Below are positions 57,038-64,000 of a DNA stretch of 64,000 bases, piece after piece. The notes beneath the pieces were generated by a model, which had not been told where the DNA came from, did not search any database, and saw nothing but the letters and a program-made list of their open reading frames with translations. How positions within the stretch are numbered: the first letter of the stretch is position 1; each line of letters starts with the position of its first letter. A program made the position numbers and the translations under genes. The stretch comes from Collybiopsis luxurians FD-317 M1 (Eukaryota > Basidiomycota > Agaricomycetes > Agaricales > Omphalotaceae): the NCBI GenBank assembly GCA_000827265.1, contig KN834758.1, forward strand, positions 953,067 to 1,017,066, read 5' to 3'.

Positions 57038-57434
57038 ATGTTCGCCCAGTTGTAAATTCCCTGCGTCCTCAACGCAATCCACGTCTATTATTATAATGGA
57101 CCAGCGCTATACTTGAAAGAATTCTTTCAAGCGTTCTCACTTTTGTCAACATGTCTTCGTAAACTCATCGTCGTCAGATTTCATTCTGACCTAGTTGCCC
57201 ACCATGGCCTTCGTCCAACCCACCCCGACTCTGAAAAAAATCAATTATCAGCCTTCGTCTTCTGCTTGTATCGCTTATCGAGTATTTATCGCCCCATCGC
57301 TGTCTATATTTAACAATGCCCACCGTACAAACTCAACAACAACAAAAGTCTGCCAACCCGAAAGACACATCGACAATGTCCGACAACCCAGCTGCCCAGT
57401 CGGCGGGTCAAGCTACTTCGTACGATCTCTCTGA
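57038..57434 (+). promoter_or_regulatory. Upstream ORF cluster in the bZIP mRNA leader
   Basis: Four AUG-started frames precede the main start at 57316: 57038-57055 (MFAQL), 57096-57116 (MDQRYT), 57151-57162 (MSS) and 57204-57434 (76 codons, starting MAFVQPTPTLKKINY). The last has a strong start context (CACCATGG) and overlaps the main coding start by 119 bp in another frame. This is the layout that lets re-initiating ribosomes reach the main start only when initiation factors are limiting, as known for ATF4 and GCN4. That the leader transcript covers all four is inferred. Confidence 0.65.
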
Positions 57435-58426
57435 TGTCGTCGAAACACTCTTGGGTAAACATTCACTCCCTCCCCATAAAAATTCAAATTTCTAAAAAAA
57501 CATTTTCAGCCTCTCCTGAATTCCAAAAATCCGTCCGCTTCGATGATTTCCTCGTCTCTCCTTCTCTATCTCCATGCGACGACTTTAACATGTCGCCCAT
57601 CGATGACTCTCCTCTTACCCAAAGCCTTGACACCCCCGTCATGAACGATTTGTCCGATGACTTCGGGATGTATGCCACTGAATATGGTGGAATGCCGTTA
57701 TTCAATGACAGCCCCATCTCAATGTATCAACTCCTCGAATCTCCGGAGGTTGCTCAGGCATACCAGCTTTCCAAGTCGCAGTCTGAGTCTACGGCACTTC
57801 CTCTTTTGCCTGCTTTCGAAGCAGTCAGTCCTTCTTCCCTACAATCCTCTCCTGCCGTTAGCGCCGCTGCATTGCCTGCACCGCCAGAACCGGCTACTGC
57901 TATGCCCACCGTTCCTACTCCTGCACCGCCGCCGACAAAGAAGACTGCGGGAAGGGGGCGGAAGTCAACAGCGACAGGCACCCGGAAGAACATCACTCCG
58001 GAGTCGCTTGTTCCTGTCGACGCTCCTATCCAGTCTCGCAAGTACGCTACTCCCTCTGCGACTTCTCGGAAGGAGCTTCCTGCTGCATTCCTCAAGTCGC
58101 AGAAGCGCAAGCGCTCTAGGGTGCAGGCGTTTGGTGATGAGGAAGCGCAAGCTGAAGCAGCTGGATCTAGCGTTACCGGGCGCAGCGATAGTGTCGAGAG
58201 CGAAGAGCAGCCGCCGTTGAACGCGAGCGACAAGGAGATCATCGAGTGGAAGCGCCGACAGAATACCTTGGCCGCGCGAAAGAGTCGCAAGAGGAAGCTG
58301 GAGCACCAGCAGCTCTTGGAGACTCGTGTCAAGGATTTGGAAACGGAGAATGAGACGCTGAAGGTGAGAGCTGAGGCTCTCGAAGCGGCCCTCAGGGCGC
58401 ATAACATCATGTTGCCGCCGACATAG
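57316..58426 (+). CDS. bZIP transcription factor, Gcn4/Cpc1 type
   Basis: Two exons, 57316-57454 and 57510-58426, about 351 aa. The basic region and zipper are at the C-terminus: EIIEWKRRQNTLAARKSRKR is the DNA-contact helix (NxxAAxxSR), followed by a leucine zipper (LEHQQLLETRVKDLETENET, LKVRAEALEAALRAH). The N-terminal half is acidic with aromatic clusters typical of activation domains (VRFDDFLVSPSLSPCDDF, NDLSDDFGMYATEYGG), and a Pro/Ala linker follows. The family activates amino-acid biosynthesis genes under starvation. Regulation by upstream ORFs in its leader is strongly suggested (separate entry). An in-frame ATG at codon 21 (MSDNPAAQSAG) could be an alternative start. Confidence 0.9.
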
Positions 58427-59050
58427 ACGCAGGCTTAGAAGAAAAAAGTTTTCTCCTCTGCTCTGTTTCGCGGGTTATGCTGGGATGTTCATACCATCGG
58501 ACTTGTCGATCTGAAAAACACAAAAACCACGTAAAATCGGTATCCTCGTTTTCTTTGATTTCTCTTCTTGTCCATTATCTTTATTCCAATCGTATCTTCG
58601 TTTCGTTCCCTTTTCTCTTTCCTCCCCTGTACTATCACTAGTCGTATCCAACTACCAATCCTTTTGAATCCGTATACTAGATCTTCAACGTTGATAGTCT
58701 GCGGTGTAGTATCCAACTACTTTTTTTAACCTTCTTTCCGTCTCTCTCTCTTTGTATTGGCTCTTCTTAGAGTTACTTGTTGACCGTCATTCCATTCCGT
58801 CCACTCGAACGACCGCGGTCGTTCGTTCTCTACATGGATGTCGTTCACGGTTTTTCTTTCCTCTTAATAGTGGCCGTTAGGGCTTCAGTACTTAAGAGTT
58901 TAGATGTTTAGATAGTTGATTTACTTACCTATATGCTTGTCTTTCTGTCCACATATGCGTCGTTTGAGAATATGAAGTGTTTCTTGTCATTCAGAGGAAC
59001 TTTGAGGGCGTCGTCCAATCACGGACTAAGGCTGTGCTGTGTACCTTAGA
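58427..59050. other. Intergenic, bZIP 3' flank and tRNA 5' flank
   Basis: T/C-rich 3' flank with a 20-bp perfect palindrome at 58806-58825. No gene seen. Confidence 0.5.
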
Positions 59051-59145
59051 GGCGCTATAGCCAAGTGGTTACGGCGACAGATTTGAATTTGGATTTCAAT
59101 ATCTGTTCCTCTTTGAGGGCGCAGGTTCGAACCCTGCTGGCGTCG
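59051..59145 (+). tRNA. tRNA-Ser(UGA) with a 13-nt intron
   Basis: Acceptor arms GGCGCTA and TGGCGTC pair over seven positions with two G-U wobbles; the discriminator is G, as in eukaryotic serine tRNAs. The D arm is GCC...GGC with an A-box-like TAGCCAAGTGG. The anticodon stem is ACAGA/TCTGT; the loop reads TT-TGA-A, then an intron TTTGGATTTCAAT that can pair with the anticodon, then A. A long variable arm (TCCTCTTTGAGGGC) is typical of tRNA-Ser. The T arm GCAGGTTCGAACCCTGC contains the B box. A T-run about 30 bp downstream may terminate Pol III. Mature length would be 82 nt. Confidence 0.93.
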
Positions 59146-59288
59146 ATGTTGTTGAATCATAAGTGAAGATGTTGCATTTTTGTGATGCGTAGATCGTCCA
59201 CTGAATAGTGGATATTGAATGGCTAGTACCTGGATACAGCCTCCTAGAACGAGATCACGAGCCAATTCAGCTCTTTGCCTGAACCGCG

Positions 59289-60197
59289 ATGGTCTTTTCT
59301 AATCTCTCATATCACGAAAAAGATGCTTTCTTCTCTTTACTAGACGAGTACATCTACAGATCGTAGCTCTCCGCGATCCCAGCTCATTCGAGTTCTGCTT
59401 ATCAGATACTTTCAATCTCGCCCAGAACTTGCTGCCAAATTGCAGGGCGCTGGCGGCAGTGAAGATGTGGGAGTCGGACACGTCGCTGGACGTGTAGCCG
59501 CTGCAGCTTCAGCGTTCAACAGTAGCAGTGCTAACAACAATGCTCCGCCGCCTGTACGACGGGCTCCTTCGCGAAATCTCGAACCTCCCGCTGGACTGGT
59601 CACGAAGCAGGTGCGCGCTCTTGTGATCCTGACTACACTAATGAGATGACTTACATACATAACTTGCTTTGTGATAAATCAGCGAATAGGCGACGTAGAT
59701 ACATCCTCCAAAGGAGCTATGCTCGCTTCGGGATTATCAAGAAAACAGCCTAAGGTCCGTAATACGCCCATCGCACCATCGGCTTTTGCATCCAAGAAGA
59801 GCAACTTTGCGCCTCCCCCGCCGCATAGAGGTGGATCATCGGATCCAGAACCTGAAGGGGAGTCTGAGGACGAGGAAGTGCAGGGTGAATGGGCCGAAGC
59901 GTTGTATGATTATGATTCGCAGGTGCGTGCTCAGCGACCGCTTGGATGAATCGAGAGGGGTTGAGGAAGAGTCTCATTGCGCTGGCCTTTACAGGATCCA
60001 GCAGATCTACAAATCCGCACGAATCAGAGAGTGTTGGTTACGGAACGGACGTCGGACGATTGGTGTGTTGCTCTGCTTCAATTGCTTTCCTTTCGATGTA
60101 TTGGGTGTGTTGATCTCTGGCTTTGTCTTACAGGTGGACAGGGGAGGTGGATGGAAAGAAGGGGCTATTTCCTGCTACCTATGTCAAGTTACTATAA
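59289..60197 (+). CDS. SH3-domain protein, likely actin-patch/endocytosis adaptor
   Basis: About five exons. It begins MVFSNLSYHEKDAFFSLLDE, splices to YFQSRPELAAKLQGAGG, then an Ala/Ser/Pro-rich linker with VRRAPSRNLEPPAGLV and an acidic segment (PEPEGESEDEEVQGEW). The single SH3 domain is C-terminal: AEALYDYDSQ, DPADLQIRTNQRVLV, DDWWTGEVDGKKGLFPATYV, ending KLL. ALYDY, the WW pair and the PxxY position are all intact. The layout (N-terminal helix, linker, last SH3) resembles fungal Lsb/Csh3-like proteins that bind WASP-type proline-rich partners. It converges on the adenylate-forming reductase. Confidence 0.85.
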
Positions 60198-60471
60198 GAG
60201 CAGCATGGCTTATTTTGTCTTTCGTTTCCCTGTTTCTTTCTGGCCATTAATATAGGATTACTTGACGCACTACATATTCGCATGGATCTCAAGGCCTCCT
60301 CTGCTACCAACCAGGCATCTCTTTCTACACCGGATCACGTCACTCCTGCGACACTTCTGTCACGGCATCTCTCGTCCGCAACGCAGACTGGGATCAAGCT
60401 AACCGGAAATGCTGGATTTGAACGAGCGGAAATCGATGCTCCATTAAACTCAACCTAATTCTACAATCCTC

Positions 60472-63400
60472 TTAAAAGCCAGCCTGTATCCAATATCGAA
60501 CCCATCTTTTAATCAGATCACTGTCCAAGGGCTTAAGAGTCCTCATACTTTCGCTCAGCCTCTTGACGTTCTCAGTGCTTAATGGAGTCAGCCCAGCGCT
60601 TTCCGTCCCTCGTTGATTTGACTCTCTGAGTGTCTTGTCTACCTTCGCTTGCTGCCGGTAAAAGTCGACCAGCTTGATTGCAGGCTAAAAAAGGGAAGCC
60701 GGGTCAAGAGGTGTCTTTGAAAGCTTGTTAAAAATCACTCACAATGTTCTGCGTATCTGCCGCGGGATCTCTAGCGCGCTGTTCGACAGCGGCCAGCCAG
60801 TCACTGTAAGGTACAAGAGGAAGTGCCTCAGCGGGTAGACTCTTCTCTTCGATGAGAGTCTCTCGAATGGTTTCCATCACAAAAGTCCAAGGTACTGGGT
60901 TTGGATGTACAACGTTCACAGCCATCGGTGTCGGCTCTGGACTGAATCCGACATCGAGCAGAGTATTGCAGACGGCGTCCATCGGGATCCAGGAGACGAC
61001 CTATTTCGAGTGAACATTTAGTATCTCATTCCCTAGTATTTGGTACATATACTCGATTGTGCAAGACTTACGCCAAAAGTATCTGGAAGCACATTGAGAC
61101 TCAAGCTCGATTTCACTATGATTGGGACCCAATCGCTCGTTGCCCAAGCGCCATTAGGTGCACCGCCAGTAACTTGACCGATCCGGAATGAAGTCACTTG
61201 TAGCCCACTCTTCGCCAGGATCTGCAAAATGACGAGTTGAAAGCCGGAGCGTTAAACCAAAACAGTGCAGACATACTCGTTCAGCGACATATTTGCTCTC
61301 GCCATAACCTCCCCCTACCGCATATTGGGTATCCATCACAACGTGTTCAGGATAAGGTCCTTGTTTCTGAGCATTCCACGACTGGGTTGAGCCAATTGAA
61401 GAGGTAAACAAGAACCGGATAGATGATGAATGGCGACTTGAGCGAGCAAGGTCAATCAGAGCTCGTGAGCCCTTCACATGGGACTCGAAGGATGCCAGGG
61501 AAAGATTGAAATCGAGTTTCCAAGCGTTATGGATGACCATAGTCAAGTTTTGGTGAAGCTGGCAATCCATGATCAGAGAATGCGGACTAGGCCAGGAAAT
61601 CATCTTACCTCTTTCAGCGTGTCTTCGGACAGCCCAAGATTGTCATGGGAGACTTCGCCGGCTAAAAACACCAGCTTCGGGGAGGAGAGGAGGGAGGAAT
61701 TCAGAGCCTTGTCCTGGAATCGCGCGACGTGTCTTTCAAGCATACTTGCTCTAGTCGATGGTCGATTGAGAGCGTAGACACGGACCACCGAGTCGTTGAC
61801 AAGCAAGGACTCTAGTAACTGAGCGCCAAGATTCCCTGTGGAACCAGTCAATAGTACGTGTTGCTTCTGCGGAGTGATTTCGACGGGTTTTGGAAGAGGT
61901 GCATCTAATCCCTCAGAGTACTTTGAAATCATTTCTTCTATCGTTTCTTCGTGGGTTTGTTCCAGGCTAGCGCCTTTAGTTCCATTAGGATCGGCTACCA
62001 ATGCTGCAATGACTTGCGTCAGTTGCGCGATAGTAGGATGGCTGTAGATGATGTTTTGGGATATTGCAGCAGCAGGCGCGGGAAAGCCAGATTTCCGAAG
62101 CGCGGTGACAATATGCAGACGAAGTATTGTTGAAGAGAGACTGTGGACGATTTGTAGCTCGATTAACAAGATACTAGAGTCATTCAGTGGCCATACCTAT
62201 CAAGCCCATGCTCAAACAAGTCTGCAGTGGTGGCTGGAGCTTTCGTTGAAAGCATTTCTAAGATTTGACCAGTAAGCCAGGGCTCCAAATGCTCGGCCTC
62301 CCAGCTCTTGGGAGGTTCTACAGAGTCCCCTCCGGAGTTTGATTCAACCGTCTCGTATCTAATAGTTTTACTTGAGTGTCGTGTCGAATACGTCCAGCAA
62401 TTGAAATCAGCTCACATCTTGTTGATCTCAGAGTCATATAATGCTAGAGCCGCTTTTCTAGCAATCGTCCCTTTCCCGACACGAGGGAGAGGTTTTTTGG
62501 GATCCGCAACCAGGATCATTTCCTTGAAGATTCGACTAAATGCAGGAGCAATTTTGTTCGCGCTTTCGATTGCATCCCTGCAGCGGATTCAGTTGGTAGT
62601 TGAGGATTGCTCGGCGGGGGTTTAGATACTCACCAAATCATGTTCCTAAATTTGGAGACTTCGGCGTCGTTGTGAACGTCGATTTGATATGCTGGCACAG
62701 GCTCGAGTAGAATTCCGGGCTGGTCTCGTTGTCTGCCGAACATGACTGCTCCACTGAGCCTGAGGAAAACTTGGCTGAGCTAAACGTTTGACTTCGGGGC
62801 GAGGAGGTCACTTACATGGGACTGGCTGAAATGATACTCTCCATCGGACCAGGAACGGTTTTCTCACCGGAAGAATGAATCAAAACGTCGTCTACTCGTC
62901 CCACAATCTTCCACAGGTTTGGAATGGTAGGGTGAGGTTCAAATAGGTCCTGAGTCGCATAACCTGGAACATCGGGAAGGTTCTCGACGGCTACATGGTG
63001 AGTTTCACAGGTCTGTTTATGGATCAACACAGTCGAAGATCGTTAGTGCGGCTGAGCATACCAAGAACTGTGCCTCAAATGTACCGTCTCCTTGAGGCAC
63101 CCATCGGATATTGACTCGGTCTACGAACTGGAGGTATTGCCAATTCTCCTTATTCAACGCCAAATCCGTTACTACCCCAAATTCAGTGCCTCCGTATCCA
63201 GAAAAGACTGTAATCCCTCGATCGATAAGCGTTTCGGCTACGGACGGGGAAATAGGTCCTCCGCCATACATCTATAGTGAATAGATGAGATTTGAATCAC
63301 TAGCGAGATAGAAAACTAACCAGGAGACGAACAGTACGCAGGAACTCCATGGCGTCATCCGACTGCGCCCAGCTATGAAGAAAGGTGGGCACAGCCATCA

Positions 63401-64000
63401 TGCAAGTGGGTTGAATAACTTTCGCTGCATTCAGGATAGTTTCTGGGGTTACAGGTATGGGAACAGCGCTCGGTTTGGTCACAATCGGTGGGAGTATCGC
63501 AGTTGTCAGCGGTCCATACAGAGGTGAGAGCACATGATAACAGAAGCCCATCATATGGAACGTCGGGAGTCCCAAACTTCCTATCACAGGATTCGAGCAT
63601 AGTTCGCGTAACTTTGATACAAAGACTAATTTCGCCCATAGTCAGTTCGTGTCGGAAAGAGGATTGCGCGAGAACCAAACTCACTTAGAGACGCGTTATC
63701 CTTGATTATTTGATGGGTGAACAAGATAGGTTTGGGAAAACCAGTCGATCCAGAAGAATGCAAGTATATCCCTTTGTCCGAATCTTTGGGTGAGAATGAT
63801 AGAGTCAATGGGCTAAACGGATCCTTCGCTGTCTCTTTTCCCAGTCGCGGAAACATTTCTTGCAGTGAAGGCACTTCTTCAATACTGAGGGCATACGAGG
63901 GATCGGCCATTTCAATCTCAGCTCTCAGGCCATCGACCACACCTCGTAGAGTAACTTGTGTCGCGAGTAATCTATGAGTGGAAGTTTTTCGGATGAGATG
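60472..64000 (-). CDS. Adenylate-forming reductase (NRPS-like A-T-R enzyme), 5' end outside window
   Basis: Stop at 60472-60474; the gene runs past 64000. The adenylation domain enters with VDGLRAEIEMADPSYALS, the AMP-binding loop LHSSGSTGFPKPILFTHQ near 63735, FHMMGFCYHVLSPLYG, YGGGPISPSVAETL, VFSGYGGTEFG and IVGRVDDVLIHSSGEKT. The carrier site ADLFEHGLDS/LSSTILRLH, near 62160-62235, carries the phosphopantetheine serine split by an intron. The reductase domain has the NADPH loop VLLTGSTGNLGAQLLESLL (about 61840) and the catalytic GGGYGESKYVAER, then FRIGQVTGGAPNGAW and a C-terminal tail ending RWVRYWIQAGF. Such enzymes activate an aryl or amino acid, load it and release an aldehyde. They are common in mushrooms; substrate cannot be deduced here. 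About 11 introns, all in phase where checked. Confidence 0.92.

Noticed and set aside
57657..58410. Long alternative frames over the bZIP gene on both strands (for example 187, 218 and 145 codons)
   Set aside because: Caused by the GC-rich, Pro/Ala-coding sequence of the real exon; residue makeup is repetitive and no start context or splice signs support them.

Overview
The window is nuclear DNA of a mushroom-forming basidiomycete (Agaricomycetes, probably Agaricales). Nearly every gene is broken by several introns of about 50-60 bp. The gene content also points there: a FunK1-type kinase, an adenylate-forming (NRPS-like) reductase, a GH79 glycosidase with a secretion signal, PEBP paralogues, and small conserved fungal proteins. 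No bacterial-style operons, CRISPR arrays or intact transposons were seen.

Layout. 1-3.46 kb is gene-poor with a diverged direct repeat. 3.4-6.0 kb holds a small conserved fungal protein, a cytochrome-b5-like heme-binding (Dap1/MAPR) gene and a small ER-type membrane protein. 6.1-9.1 kb is a head-to-tail duplication of a secreted PEBP gene together with its promoter. 9.9-12 kb is a DEP-DEP-RGS regulator of G-protein signalling. 12-14.7 kb is nearly empty. 14.7-24.3 kb is gene-dense: a coiled-coil protein, an alpha/beta hydrolase, UDP-glucuronate decarboxylase (UXS), bystin/Enp1 and a GH79 glycosidase. 24.5-32.3 kb is mostly repeats around a secreted esterase-like hydrolase and a Gon7-like protein, and includes an array of four diverged units at 29.4-31.3 kb. 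32.3-34.1 kb is a Pho80-type cyclin.

36-51 kb is a nest of segmental duplications. An [ERG2 sterol isomerase + HxxxD acyltransferase] block was duplicated, leaving two nearly identical acyltransferases, one intact ERG2 and one ERG2 fragment. A second duplication placed a decayed copy of the glucosidase II beta gene about 5.9 kb from the intact one, with a FunK1 kinase between the two. 51-64 kb returns to single-copy housekeeping and metabolic genes: ribosomal protein eS25, a BAHD-type acyltransferase, an FGGY pentulose kinase, a Gcn4/Cpc1-type bZIP factor, an intron-containing tRNA-Ser(UGA), an SH3 protein, and the 3' part of an adenylate-forming reductase that runs off the right edge.

How the genes relate. 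Most are unrelated neighbours, several sharing short divergent promoters (UXS/bystin 115 bp; GTB1/eS25 176 bp). The clearest regulatory signal is the bZIP leader. It has three tiny upstream ORFs and then a 76-codon upstream ORF in a strong start context that overlaps the main start out of frame, the arrangement used for translational control of ATF4/GCN4-like factors. Other notable points are three GC-AG introns needed for the best gene models and several introns of 51 or 54 bp without in-frame stops, so retention would leave the reading frame open.
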